Positions 42,033 through 51,228 of a DNA stretch of 64,000 nt are shown piece after piece (the stretch's first letter is position 1; each line of letters starts with the position of its first letter). The DNA comes from Lachnospiraceae bacterium. GTDB taxonomy: Bacteria; Bacillota; Clostridia; Lachnospirales; Lachnospiraceae. The position numbers and the translations under genes are program-made. The stretch lies in the NCBI GenBank assembly GCA_022768745.1, contig JALELK010000115.1, positions 1-64,000 on the forward strand, in the 5' to 3' direction. The notes below the pieces were generated by a model. It had not been told where the DNA came from. It saw nothing but the letters and a program-made list of their open reading frames with translations, and ran no database searches.

Positions 42033-42684
42033 TATGATTGTTGCAAGATTGGTATCTATTCTGATAGGTTATGTTTTTGGTATGTTTTTATCCGGCTTTT
42101 TTATAGGAAAGGCAAAGGATGTGGACATTCGGAAACAGGGAAGCGGTAATATCGGCACCACAAATACGATGCGCATTTTGGGAATCCGGGTGGGAGCAAT
42201 TACGTTGCTTTTGGATTGTCTTAAGTGTATTGCCGGAATTGCTGTAGTATGGGCCGTATTCCAAGAAAGTCAGCCGGAGCACATCCGACTGTTGATGCTC
42301 TATGGTGCTTTGGGAGCTATCCTGGGACATGATTTTCCCGTGTTTATGAAGTTTAAGGGCGGCAAGGGGATTGCCTGTAGTTTTGGTATGATGATTGCGC
42401 TATATCCTCAGTTTCTGCCGGTTTGTGTGTTGGTATTTGCTATTGCAGTGGGACTGACGAGATTTGTCTCACTGGGCTCTATTTTGGCCGCAGTGGCATT
42501 GGCAGTACAGGTGATTGTAGTTGGAAATATGGGATATTTGTCTTACGGACCGGGTGATTTGTTGGAAGCACAGATTATTACATGTGTGATGGCAGTATTG
42601 GCAATCTATCTACATAAGAGTAACATCAAAAGATTATTGGCCGGCAACGAAAACAAGCTTTCCTTTAAATCAAAAAGAGATTAG
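42025..42684 (+). CDS. plsY: Glycerol-3-phosphate acyltransferase PlsY
   Basis: A 219-residue polytopic membrane protein that transfers the acyl group of acyl-phosphate (from PlsX) to glycerol-3-phosphate. The three conserved cytoplasmic loops are visible: [36 protein letters not shown] and the third near [24 protein letters not shown]. Five hydrophobic segments are seen. The C-terminus is slightly longer than usual. The start overlaps the end of der. A hairpin terminator follows. Confidence 0.97.
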   Translation: MTNMIVARLVSILIGYVFGMFLSGFFIGKAKDVDIRKQGSGNIGTTNTMRILGIRVGAITLLLDCLKCIAGIAVVWAVFQESQPEHIRLLMLYGALGAILGHDFPVFMKFKGGKGIACSFGMMIALYPQFLPVCVLVFAIAVGLTRFVSLGSILAAVALAVQVIVVGNMGYLSYGPGDLLEAQIITCVMAVLAIYLHKSNIKRLLAGNENKLSFKSKRD

Positions 42685-42725
42685 GAACAGCTTTATATGT
42701 TTTTTTACTACGTTTAACACGATTA

Positions 42726-42780
42726 GAAAGGCAGGGAGCAAAATTGAACATTTATTTTGCCCGCTGCTTTCTTGTATTTT
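42726..42780 (+). terminator. Imperfect hairpin terminator after plsY
   Basis: GAAAGGCAGGGAGCAAAAT pairs with ATTTTGCCCGCTGCTTTC with one bulge and two mismatches, followed by TTGTATTTTT. Confidence 0.6.
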
Positions 42781-42793
42781 TAGGAGGTATGAA

Positions 42794-43096
42794 ATGGTTA
42801 AGCATATTATTTTATGGAAGTTAAAAGAGGAGTACTCAGAGGAACAGAAGGCACAAATTAGAAAAGGCATCAAGGAAGGTCTTGAGGGATTAAAGGGACA
42901 GATACCGGGATTGGTTGACGTATTTGTCCGCACAGAATTTCTGCCAAGTTCAAATGCAGATGTTATGTTAGATACCACCTTTGAAAGTGCGGAAGCTTTA
43001 AAGAATTATGGAACACACCCGAAGCATGTTGCAGTGGCAGACGAAAAGGTCAGACCATATACTGCGATTCGTTCCTGTATGGATTATGAAGTGTAA
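42794..43096 (+). CDS. Dabb-family (stress-responsive A/B barrel) protein
   Basis: A 100-residue protein of the dimeric alpha/beta barrel (Dabb) family. It starts KHIILWKLKEEYS and has the conserved DVMLDTTFESAEALKNYGTHPKHVAV, with a His that lines the barrel in this family. Members include plant stress proteins and small decarboxylases/cyclases; the role in bacteria is usually unknown. The RBS TAGGAGG lies inside the end of the upstream terminator. It stands alone between plsY and the nrdD promoter. Confidence 0.88.
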   Translation: MVKHIILWKLKEEYSEEQKAQIRKGIKEGLEGLKGQIPGLVDVFVRTEFLPSSNADVMLDTTFESAEALKNYGTHPKHVAVADEKVRPYTAIRSCMDYEV

Positions 43097-43105
43097 AAAA
43101 ACGCA

Positions 43106-43134
43106 TTGACTACCACATATTGTGGTGATAGAAT
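43106..43134 (+). promoter_or_regulatory. Promoter of nrdD-nrdG-dut
   Basis: TTGACT, a 17-base spacer and TAGAAT. The spacer is filled by the palindrome ACCACATATTGTGGT, a likely operator. Confidence 0.65.
43112..43126 (+). promoter_or_regulatory. Palindromic operator, possible NrdR box 1
   Basis: ACCACATATTGTGGT is a perfect 15-base palindrome between -35 and -10. Its right half TATTGTGG resembles the NrdR half-site, but the spacing is one base off the 16-base consensus. Confidence 0.45.
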
Positions 43135-43144
43135 AAGTAACAGT

Positions 43145-43160
43145 ACACAATATATGGTGC
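43145..43160 (+). promoter_or_regulatory. NrdR box 2
   Basis: ACACAATATATGGTGC fits the NrdR consensus acaCwAtATaTwGtgt closely (main mismatch G for w). It lies about 33 bases from the centre of the upstream palindrome, near three helical turns. Confidence 0.6.
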
Positions 43161-43210
43161 ACACTTGATTGGGTTATCAATATATAGACGAAAAGAAAGG
43201 GACGATTGGA

Positions 43211-45331
43211 TTGGTTAAAGTAGTAAAAAAAGACGGAACATTAGAGGATTTTAATGTACAAAAAGTAGTGGATGCTGTGAACAAATCTGCATGTAGGGTG
43301 CTGATTAATTTTACAGAGGAAGAAGAAAAATTTATCTGTCAGTTTGTAGAAGAAAAAGTAGCAGCCCTTGGAATAGACAGAATTCAGATTGCTCAGATGC
43401 ACAACATCGTAGAGGGAGCATTGGAGAGGGTGAATCCTGTAGTTGCCAAGAGTTACAGAGATTACAGAAATTATAAGCAGGATTTTGTACAAATGCTGGA
43501 TGATGTCTACACAAAGAGCCAGTCCATTATGTATATCGGTGATAAGGAAAATGCAAATACAGACAGTGCCCTTGTTTCCACCAAGAGAAGCTTGATTTTT
43601 AATGAGTTTAACAGAGAATTGTACAAGAAATTCTTCTTGACGACAGAGGAAATCCAGGCCATCCGGGATGGTTATATTTATATTCATGATATGTCTGCAA
43701 GACGAGATACTATGAACTGCTGTCTGTTTAATGTACAGGAAGTTTTGCAGGGTGGTTTTGAGATGGGAAATATCTGGTATAACGAGCCAAAGACGTTGGA
43801 TGTAGCTTTTGATGTTATCGGAGATATTGTGCTTTCTGCGGCATCTCAGCAGTACGGCGGATTCACTGTGCCTAGTGCAGATTTGATTTTGGAGTCCTAT
43901 GCAGAAAAATCCTACGCAGCCTACGTGGAAAAATATGTTTCCTATGGCTTGTCCAAGGAAAAGGCAGAGGACATTGCGTATAAGGACGTAAAGCGTGATT
44001 TTGAACAGGGATTCCAGGGTTGGGAATACAAGTTTAATACAGTGGCCAGTAGCCGAGGAGATTATCCGTTTATTACCGTAACTGCCGGTACAGGAACTTC
44101 TCGCTTTGCCAAAATGGCAACCATTACCATGTTGGAAGTCCGAATGAAAGGTCAGGGCAAGAAAGGTCATAAGAAACCGGTATTATTCCCGAAGATTGTA
44201 TTTTTGTATGATGAAAATCTTCATGGCCCGGGAAAAGAGCTTGAAGATGTATTTGAGGCAGGAATTGAGTGTTCCAGAAAAACCATGTATCCGGATTGGC
44301 TGAGCCTTACCGGTAAAGGTTACATCGCAAGTATGTATAAGCAATATGGTCAGATTATCAGTCCTATGGGATGTCGTGCCTTCTTATCTCCATGGTATGA
44401 AAGAGGCGGAATGTATCCGGCAGATGACAAGGATACACCGGTATTTGTCGGACGATTTAACATTGGTGCGGTTAGTTTGCACTTGCCAATGATTCTGGCA
44501 AAGGCCAGACAGGAGAGCAAGGATTTCTACGAGGTGCTGGATTACTATCTTGAGTTAATTCGTAGATTACACATTCGTACCTACGCATATTTGGGAGAGA
44601 TGAGAGCATCCACAAACCCATTGGCATATTGCGAAGGTGGATTTTATGGTGGACATTTAAATTACAATGATAAAATCAAACCTATCTTGAAGTCAGCCAC
44701 CGCATCCTTTGGAATTACAGCTTTTAATGAGTTACAGGAGTTGTACAACGGAAAATCTCTGGTGGAAGACGGACAGTTTGCGGTTGAGGTGTTGGAACAT
44801 ATCAATCAAAAAATTGAAGAGTTTAAAAAAGAGGATGGAAATCTTTATGCCATTTACGGTACGCCGGCAGAAAACCTCTGTGGTCTTCAGGTAAAACAGT
44901 TCCGTAAAAAATATGGAATTATTGAAAATGTTTCTGACAGAGAGTATGTAAGTAATAGTTTTCACTGTCACGTGACAGAGGATATCACACCAATTCAGAA
45001 ACAGGATTTAGAGTATCGTTTCTGGGAACTTTCAAATGGTGGTAAGATTCAGTATGTAAAGTATCCAATCAGCTACAATAAGGAGGCAGTCAAGACTCTG
45101 GTGCGCAGAGCTATGGATATGGGATTTTACGAAGGGGTAAACCTTTCTTTAGCATACTGTGATGATTGCGGACATGAAGAACTGGAAATGGATGTCTGTC
45201 CGGTTTGCGGAAGCAAAAACCTTACGAAAATTGAGAGAATGAATGGGTATCTGTCTTATTCAAGAGTGAAGGGAGATACTCGATTGAATGATGCCAAAAT
45301 GGCAGAAATATCTGAAAGAAAGAGTATGTAG
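43211..45331 (+). CDS. nrdD: Anaerobic ribonucleoside-triphosphate reductase, class III
   Basis: A 706-residue oxygen-sensitive reductase making dNTPs. TTG 43211 follows AAAGGG at proper spacing and gives MVKVVKKDGTLEDF, the usual start of the N-terminal ATP cone (about 1-90); the ORF-track TTG at 43169 lies near the NrdR box and lacks an RBS. The core has TMNCCLFNVQEVLQGGF and the C-terminal zinc site CDDCGHEELEMDVCPVCG. The glycyl radical Gly679 is in RMNGYLS near the end, activated by NrdG. The ATP cone allows allosteric inhibition by dATP. It is the first gene of a nucleotide operon. Confidence 0.97.
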   Translation: MVKVVKKDGTLEDFNVQKVVDAVNKSACRVLINFTEEEEKFICQFVEEKVAALGIDRIQIAQMHNIVEGALERVNPVVAKSYRDYRNYKQDFVQMLDDVYTKSQSIMYIGDKENANTDSALVSTKRSLIFNEFNRELYKKFFLTTEEIQAIRDGYIYIHDMSARRDTMNCCLFNVQEVLQGGFEMGNIWYNEPKTLDVAFDVIGDIVLSAASQQYGGFTVPSADLILESYAEKSYAAYVEKYVSYGLSKEKAEDIAYKDVKRDFEQGFQGWEYKFNTVASSRGDYPFITVTAGTGTSRFAKMATITMLEVRMKGQGKKGHKKPVLFPKIVFLYDENLHGPGKELEDVFEAGIECSRKTMYPDWLSLTGKGYIASMYKQYGQIISPMGCRAFLSPWYERGGMYPADDKDTPVFVGRFNIGAVSLHLPMILAKARQESKDFYEVLDYYLELIRRLHIRTYAYLGEMRASTNPLAYCEGGFYGGHLNYNDKIKPILKSATASFGITAFNELQELYNGKSLVEDGQFAVEVLEHINQKIEEFKKEDGNLYAIYGTPAENLCGLQVKQFRKKYGIIENVSDREYVSNSFHCHVTEDITPIQKQDLEYRFWELSNGGKIQYVKYPISYNKEAVKTLVRRAMDMGFYEGVNLSLAYCDDCGHEELEMDVCPVCGSKNLTKIERMNGYLSYSRVKGDTRLNDAKMAEISERKSM

Positions 45332-45345
45332 ATTAGGTGGAGTAA

Positions 45346-45837
45346 ATGCGTTATCATAATATAACAAAGGATGATATGTTAAACGGAGATGGCCTTCGGG
45401 TGGTTTTGTGGGTTGCCGGATGTGATCACTGTTGTAAGGAATGTCAAAATCCCATCACATGGGACCCGAATGGTGGCTTGGAATTTGACCAGGGAGCAAA
45501 GGATGAGCTGTTTGAAGCTCTGGATAAGGATTACATTTCCGGAATTACTTTCAGCGGAGGAGATCCACTTTATTTTGGCAATCGTCCGGATGTGGAGAAA
45601 CTGGCTGAGGAAGTTCACCGGAGATTTCCACAGAAAACCATCTGGATGTACACCGGATTCACCTATGAAGCTATATCAGATTTGAAGGTGTTGGATTACG
45701 TGGATGTTTTGGTGGATGGTGAATTTGTTGTTGAACAAAAGAATACACAACTCTATTGGAGAGGAAGTGCCAATCAAAGGGTGATTGATGTTAAGGCATC
45801 AAAAAAAGCCGGTGAAGTGATTCTACACTGTGAATAG
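45346..45837 (+). CDS. nrdG: Anaerobic ribonucleotide reductase activating protein
   Basis: A 163-residue radical SAM enzyme that generates the glycyl radical in NrdD. The cluster cysteines are Cys26, Cys30 and Cys33 in GCDHCCKECQNPITWD (CX3CX2C, with an extra Cys29 inside). SAM-binding motif ITFSGGDPLY follows near 65. The N-terminus NITKDDMLNGDGLRVVLW is typical of NrdG. The gene begins 14 bases after nrdD, and the pair share a promoter with NrdR-like sites. Confidence 0.97.
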   Translation: MRYHNITKDDMLNGDGLRVVLWVAGCDHCCKECQNPITWDPNGGLEFDQGAKDELFEALDKDYISGITFSGGDPLYFGNRPDVEKLAEEVHRRFPQKTIWMYTGFTYEAISDLKVLDYVDVLVDGEFVVEQKNTQLYWRGSANQRVIDVKASKKAGEVILHCE

Positions 45838-45846
45838 GAGAGTAAA

Positions 45847-46284
45847 ATGATATTACAGATAAAAAAATTGACCGATACTGCGAAAATCCCGGAGAGAGGC
45901 AGTTCTATGGCTGCGGGTTATGATCTTTTTGCAGACATTAAAGATGAGGTAATCATTAAACCTCACACCACTTTTATGGTGGGAACAGGAGTGGCTGTTG
46001 CAATTCCGGAGGGGTATTTCGGCGGTATTTATGCCAGAAGCGGATTGTCAGCAAAAGAAGGTCTTCGTCCGGCAAATTGTACCGGAGTGGTAGATGCAGA
46101 TTATCGGGGAGAAATAAAGGTTGCATTACACAATGATTCTGAGGAGAAAAGAACCATTGCCCCGGGACAGAAAATCGCCCAGATGGTGGTGAGTCCATTT
46201 TTAAGTGTTGAATTTTCCCAGGTGGAGGAATTGGACGACACAGACAGGGGCGAAGGAGGATTTGGTTCCACAGGTAAAATGTAG
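45847..46284 (+). CDS. dut: dUTP diphosphatase
   Basis: A 145-residue trimeric dUTPase that turns dUTP into dUMP and limits uracil in DNA. All five motifs are seen: GSSMAAGYDLFAD (I), ARSGLSAKEGL (II), NCTGVVDADYRGEIKVAL (III), APGQKIAQMVV (IV) and RGEGGFGSTGKM (V), the last flexible and at the very C-terminus as expected. It follows nrdG by 9 bases, so dNTP synthesis and dUTP clearance are co-expressed. ung at 13497 serves the complementary repair role. Confidence 0.97.
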   Translation: MILQIKKLTDTAKIPERGSSMAAGYDLFADIKDEVIIKPHTTFMVGTGVAVAIPEGYFGGIYARSGLSAKEGLRPANCTGVVDADYRGEIKVALHNDSEEKRTIAPGQKIAQMVVSPFLSVEFSQVEELDDTDRGEGGFGSTGKM

Positions 46285-46295
46285 GAGGTATTTTT

Positions 46296-46961
46296 ATGGG
46301 AGAGAAATTACAAAGTATCAGAGACAGAATGGTAAAGTTTTACGCAGCAAATGATAACGCTATCGTGTTAAATGCTGTGCCGGGACACTTTGCTACCAGT
46401 TCATCACATATTAATTTTTATATTGATATGACCAGTTTAAAGACCAGAGCCAAGGATGCCAGAGAGGTGGCAAGAGCGATCAAAAACAAAATGCTTCACG
46501 AGGTTTCCTCTGTAGATACCATTGTATGTATGGACGGAACAGAAGTAATTGGCGGATTTTTGGCAGAGGAGTTGGAGAAGAGTCATTTTGCTACTAACAA
46601 CAAACATGAGACAGTATACATTGTTTCACCGGAGGTAAACAGCATCAATCAGCTTCTGTTTCGTGAAAACACCAGACCTGCCATCGAGGGGAAAGATGTG
46701 TTACTACTTTTGGCAACTATGACCACCGGAGATACTGTTCGCAGAAGTCTGGAATGTATTGAGTATTATGGCGGAAATATTGTGGGTGTGTCTCCTATTT
46801 TCGGAACTATGGATAAGGTGGGGGATACAAAAGTATTTCCACTGTTTACAGCCAATGATTTACCGGGATATGCTACTTATACTCCTCATGAATGTCCGTA
46901 TTGTAAGAAGGGCATTCCGATTGAGGCGATGGTAAATGGATTTGGTTATTCAAAATTATAA
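46296..46961 (+). CDS. Orotate phosphoribosyltransferase-like protein with altered PRPP loop
   Basis: A 221-residue type I phosphoribosyltransferase fold related to PyrE. Early markers include CMDGTEVIGGFLAEEL (near 75-92). At the PRPP-binding motif, where active enzymes read VDDVITTG, this protein reads LLATMTTGDT, so the two acidic residues that hold Mg-PRPP/ribose are Leu139 and Ala140. The C-terminal part has CPYCKKGIP, a possible half of a metal site. The loss suggests a non-catalytic or regulatory role, for example nucleotide sensing, or an unusual substrate. It sits 11 bases after dut in the nrd operon. Alternative: active through other residues. Confidence 0.8.
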   Translation: MGEKLQSIRDRMVKFYAANDNAIVLNAVPGHFATSSSHINFYIDMTSLKTRAKDAREVARAIKNKMLHEVSSVDTIVCMDGTEVIGGFLAEELEKSHFATNNKHETVYIVSPEVNSINQLLFRENTRPAIEGKDVLLLLATMTTGDTVRRSLECIEYYGGNIVGVSPIFGTMDKVGDTKVFPLFTANDLPGYATYTPHECPYCKKGIPIEAMVNGFGYSKL

Positions 46962-46979
46962 TTAGAAAAAGCAAAAGTT

Positions 46980-47010
46980 TGCGCCGGACGTAAGTTAGGC
47001 GCATTCTTTT
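46980..47010 (+). terminator. Weak hairpin before parE
   Basis: TGCGCC / GGCGCA form a 6-bp GC-rich stem with a 12-base loop, followed by TTCTTTT. Its small stem makes termination uncertain. Confidence 0.4.
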
Positions 47011-47035
47011 CGGTTAATTGAGAGGTTTATTTTTT

Positions 47036-48958
47036 ATGGCAAAAAACAACGTATATGACGAGAGCAGCATATCAATCTTAGAGGGGCTGGAAGCCGTTCG
47101 TAAAAGACCCGGAATGTACATCGGAAGTGTTTCCAGAAAGGGGTTGAACCATCTGGTATATGAGATTGTAGACAACTCAGTGGACGAACATTTGGCGGGA
47201 GAATGTGATACGATTTATGTCACGTTGGAAGCAGACGGTTCCTGTACGGTAGAAGACAATGGACGAGGTATCCCTGTGGGATTGCACGCAAAAGGCATCT
47301 CGGCAGCCAGAGTTGTATTTACCACATTACACGCCGGAGGAAAATTTGATGACAGTGTGTACAAAACCAGTGGAGGATTGCACGGAGTGGGTTCTTCGGT
47401 GGTGAATGCCTTATCCACTTATATGGATGTGGAAATTTCCAGAGACGGCTATGTTCATCACGACCGTTACGAGAGAGGAAATCCGGTGATTAAACTGGAA
47501 AATGGATTGCTTCCCACCATTGGTAAGACCAAGAAAACCGGGACAAAAATTAATTTTTTGCCGGATCCGGAAATCTTTGAAAAAACAAGATTCAAGGAAG
47601 ACGAGATAAAGAGCAGGATGCATGAGACCGCCTACTTAAATCCTAAGCTGACCATTATTTATGAGGACAGACGCGGGGCAGAAGTGGAGCATATTGAATA
47701 TCATGAGCCGGACGGGATTATTGGATTTGTAAAGGATATTAACAAGAATTCCGAAGCGCTTCATGATGTGGTTTATTTTTCCGGAGAAGCGGATGGCATC
47801 CAGGTTGAGGTGGCATTTCAGTATTGCAACGAATTCCATGAGAATATTTTGGGATTCTGTAACAACATATACAATGCTGAGGGTGGTACCCATATCACAG
47901 GATTTAAGACGGTGTTTACCACTGTCATTAACAACTATGCCAGAGAGCTTGGAATTTTAAAGGACAAGGATGCCAACTTTAATGGTACAGATGTGAGAAA
48001 CGGAATGACAGCAGTGGTTTCTATCAAACACCCGGCACCGCGTTTTGAGGGACAGACAAAGACAAAACTGGATAACCAGGATGCATCAAAGGCGACAGCA
48101 AAGGTGACCAATGATGAAATCCAGTTGTTTTTCGACCGAAATGTGGAGACATTAAAGGCAGTGATTTCCTGTGCAGAAAAAGCAGCAAAGATTCGTAAGA
48201 CAGAAGAGAGAGCAAAGACAAATCTTTTGACGAAACAGAAATTTTCCTTTGACAGCAACGGAAAACTTGCCAATTGTGAGAGCAGAGATGCCAGCCAGTG
48301 TGAAATCTTTATTGTGGAGGGAGACTCTGCCGGCGGTTCTGCCAAGATGGCCAGAAATCGTATGTATCAGGCCATTATGCCGATTCGGGGAAAAATCTTA
48401 AATGTTGAGAAGGCCAGTATCGATAAAGTCCTTGCCAATGCAGAGATTAAGACTATGATTAATGCCTTTGGCTGCGGTTTTTCAGAAGGATATGGTAATG
48501 ATTTTGACATTACAAAACTGCGCTATGACAAGATTATTATTATGGCAGATGCGGATGTGGACGGAGCCCATATCTCTACCTTGCTTTTAACCCTTTTTTA
48601 CCGTTTTATGCCGGAGCTGATTTACCAGGGACATGTTTATATTGCTATGCCGCCTTTGTACAAGGCGATTCCATCCAGAGGAGAAGAGGAGTATCTCTAT
48701 GATGATGCCGCTTTGGACAAGTACCGCAAAACCCACACCGGCAATTTTACCCTGCAACGTTATAAAGGATTAGGGGAAATGGATGCGGAACAGTTGTGGG
48801 AGACCACATTGGACCCTGAGAGACGAATGCTGAAAAAGGTTGAGATTGAAGACGGAAGAATGGCCTCAGACGTGACAGAGATGCTTATGGGAAATGAGGT
48901 TCCGCCTAGAAGAGCATTTATATATGAACATGCCTTAGATGCAGAGTTAGATATATAG
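47036..48958 (+). CDS. parE: Type IIA DNA topoisomerase subunit B (ParE-like)
   Basis: A 640-residue ATPase subunit. The ORF-track start at 47018 is passed over for ATG 47036 (AKNNVYDESSISILEGLEAV). The GHKL site includes VRKRPGMYIGS, IVDNSVDEHLAG and DNGRGIPVG, and GGKFDDSVYKTSGGLHGVGSS. The TOPRIM domain has FIVEGDSAGGSAKMARNR and MADADVDGAHI. It is paired with the A subunit 32 bases downstream. Length and TOPRIM layout fit both GyrB and ParE; I lean to topoisomerase IV because the partner lacks a GyrA box. The gene symbol is therefore tentative. Confidence 0.85.
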   Translation: MAKNNVYDESSISILEGLEAVRKRPGMYIGSVSRKGLNHLVYEIVDNSVDEHLAGECDTIYVTLEADGSCTVEDNGRGIPVGLHAKGISAARVVFTTLHAGGKFDDSVYKTSGGLHGVGSSVVNALSTYMDVEISRDGYVHHDRYERGNPVIKLENGLLPTIGKTKKTGTKINFLPDPEIFEKTRFKEDEIKSRMHETAYLNPKLTIIYEDRRGAEVEHIEYHEPDGIIGFVKDINKNSEALHDVVYFSGEADGIQVEVAFQYCNEFHENILGFCNNIYNAEGGTHITGFKTVFTTVINNYARELGILKDKDANFNGTDVRNGMTAVVSIKHPAPRFEGQTKTKLDNQDASKATAKVTNDEIQLFFDRNVETLKAVISCAEKAAKIRKTEERAKTNLLTKQKFSFDSNGKLANCESRDASQCEIFIVEGDSAGGSAKMARNRMYQAIMPIRGKILNVEKASIDKVLANAEIKTMINAFGCGFSEGYGNDFDITKLRYDKIIIMADADVDGAHISTLLLTLFYRFMPELIYQGHVYIAMPPLYKAIPSRGEEEYLYDDAALDKYRKTHTGNFTLQRYKGLGEMDAEQLWETTLDPERRMLKKVEIEDGRMASDVTEMLMGNEVPPRRAFIYEHALDAELDI

Positions 48959-48990
48959 TGATGAGTAAGTTCACAAGGAGATTGAAATAA

Positions 48991-51228
48991 ATGGCAGAAA
49001 AAGAAAAACTGATTCGGATGGAATACTCTGAAATTATGGAAAAATCCTATATTGATTATGCTATGAGTGTTATTGTGGCCAGAGCACTTCCGGATGTCAG
49101 GGATGGATTAAAACCGGTCCAGCGTCGAACCTTATATGATATGCATGAATTGGGGATTCGTTACGATAAACCTTTCCGTAAATCCGCCAGAATTGTAGGT
49201 GATACTATGGGTAAGTATCACCCTCACGGTGATAGTTCCATTTACGAGGCGCTTGTGGTAATGTCCCAGGATTTCAAGAAGGGTTTGCCTCTGATAGAGG
49301 GTCATGGTAACTTTGGCTCCATTGAGGGAGATGGGGCTGCGGCGATGCGTTATACTGAGGCCCGACTTCAGAAGGTGACCCAGGAGTGCTATCTGTCTGA
49401 TTTGGACAAGGATGTGGTGGATTTTGTGCCAAACTTTGATGAGACGGAAAAAGAACCTGAGGTTTTGCCGGTTAAGGTGCCGAATCTTTTGATTAACGGA
49501 GCCGATGGAATCGCAGTAGGTATGGCTACCAGCATTCCCCCTCATAATTTTGGTGAAGTGATTGACGGTGTGATTGCATATATGAAAAATCCGGACATTA
49601 ACACAAAACAGATGATGGAATACATTCCGGGACCGGATTTCCCTACAGGGGGAATTGTGATTAACAAGGACGATTTACACGCAATTTATTCCACCGGTGT
49701 AGGAAAGATTAAAGTCCGGGGGAAAGTTGAAATCGAGAAGGCCAAAGGGGGAAAGGAAAGAATTGTTATCACAGAGATCCCTTACCCTATGATTGGTGCT
49801 AATATCGGTAAATTTTTAAACGATGTGTATGGGTTAGTGGAATCAAAGAAAACCAACGATATTGTGGATATTTCAAACCAATCCTCAAAAGAGGGCATTC
49901 GTATTGTAATAGAGTTGCGAAAGGGTGCAGATGCACAAAATCTCTGCAATCTTTTGTATAAAAAAACCCGATTGGAAGATACCTTTGGCGTGAATATGCT
50001 GGCAGTTTGCAACGGAAGACCGGAAACGATGGGAATCGTTCCTATGATTCGTCATCATGTGAATTTCCAGTATGAGCTGGCAACAAGAAAATATACAACT
50101 CTTCTGGCAAAGGAGCGCCAGAAGAAAGAAATTCAGGAAGGTTTGATTAAGGCTTGTGATGTCATCGATTTGATTATCGAGATTCTCCGGGGAAGCAAGG
50201 ACATGAAAATGGCCAAGGCATGTCTGGTAGAAGGAATTACAGAGGGAATCAAGTTTAAGTCTGAACAGTCAAAGAAGGATGCTGCCAGATTGAAGTTTAC
50301 CGAGAGACAGGCCACTGCTATCTTGGAGATGCGTCTGTATAAATTGATTGGTTTGGAAATCAAAGCATTGATGGATGACTATGAGAAAACCATGAGAAAT
50401 ATTCAGGAGTACTCTGAAATCCTGGAAAATCGCGGAACTATGGCAAAGGTGATTATGAAGGAACTGAAGGAGTTCAAAAAGTCATATGCCAGGGAGAGAC
50501 GTACGGTGATTGATAATGTAGCTGAGGCAGTGGTGGAAGAAAAGCCAATCGAGGAAATCGATGTGGCGGTTCTTATTGACCGTTTTTCCTACGGACGAGT
50601 TGTGGATATGCCTACCTATGAGAGAAATAAAGAGGCGGCAGATGCAGAGAGTAAGCAGATTATCTTTTGCAAGAATCTGGACAAACTTGCCCTGTTTACA
50701 AACACAGGACAGATGCATCTGATTAAGGTTTTAGATTTACCTTTCGGAAAATTTAGGGATAAAGGACAGCCTATTGATAATGTAAGCAATTTTGATGCCA
50801 CCAAAGAAGAAAATCTGATGATGGATGCAATTTCCAATCTGAAGGGACAGAAAGTGATTTTTGGCACAAAGCAGAGTATGTTAAAGATTGTAGATGGTGG
50901 AGAATTTGATGTGGCAAAGCGTACCACCGCAGCTACAAAATTAGCAGATGGGGATGAGGTTTTACTGGTACGCGTAATGCAGGGGGATGAAACCCTGGTA
51001 ATGCAGAGCGAAAAAGATTACCTTTTGCGTATTGATATGGAGTCACTTCCGGAGAAGAAGAAGAGTGCTATCGGTGTAAAGGGTATGAAACTTGCAGATG
51101 ATGAAATGTTAAGTCATATTTATGCAATCAGTTCCGGAGAAAATGAAACCATAAAAATTAAAGGGAAGAACATTGCCTTAAATCGGTTGCATATTGGAAC
51201 CCGGGGGACAAAAGGTGTAAAGAAATAA
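48991..51228 (+). CDS. parC: Type IIA DNA topoisomerase subunit A (ParC-like)
   Basis: A 745-residue DNA cleavage subunit. The quinolone region has [37 protein letters not shown] and the catalytic Tyr in [14 protein letters not shown]-terminal beta-pinwheel blades (about 520-745) contain [12 protein letters not shown] and end [10 protein letters not shown]. The GyrA box QRRGGKG, needed for negative supercoiling, is not seen and the protein is shorter than typical GyrA (about 820). This favours decatenase topoisomerase IV. RBS AAGGAG precedes the ATG; folC overlaps its stop by 1 base. Confidence 0.85.
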   Translation: MAEKEKLIRMEYSEIMEKSYIDYAMSVIVARALPDVRDGLKPVQRRTLYDMHELGIRYDKPFRKSARIVGDTMGKYHPHGDSSIYEALVVMSQDFKKGLPLIEGHGNFGSIEGDGAAAMRYTEARLQKVTQECYLSDLDKDVVDFVPNFDETEKEPEVLPVKVPNLLINGADGIAVGMATSIPPHNFGEVIDGVIAYMKNPDINTKQMMEYIPGPDFPTGGIVINKDDLHAIYSTGVGKIKVRGKVEIEKAKGGKERIVITEIPYPMIGANIGKFLNDVYGLVESKKTNDIVDISNQSSKEGIRIVIELRKGADAQNLCNLLYKKTRLEDTFGVNMLAVCNGRPETMGIVPMIRHHVNFQYELATRKYTTLLAKERQKKEIQEGLIKACDVIDLIIEILRGSKDMKMAKACLVEGITEGIKFKSEQSKKDAARLKFTERQATAILEMRLYKLIGLEIKALMDDYEKTMRNIQEYSEILENRGTMAKVIMKELKEFKKSYARERRTVIDNVAEAVVEEKPIEEIDVAVLIDRFSYGRVVDMPTYERNKEAADAESKQIIFCKNLDKLALFTNTGQMHLIKVLDLPFGKFRDKGQPIDNVSNFDATKEENLMMDAISNLKGQKVIFGTKQSMLKIVDGGEFDVAKRTTAATKLADGDEVLLVRVMQGDETLVMQSEKDYLLRIDMESLPEKKKSAIGVKGMKLADDEMLSHIYAISSGENETIKIKGKNIALNRLHIGTRGTKGVKK

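Noticed and set aside
43241-44170. 309-residue ORF on the minus strand within nrdD
   Set aside because: It lies fully opposite the conserved nrdD frame, has no RBS or domain, and its composition (His, Cys, Leu, Ile-rich) is that of an antisense shadow.
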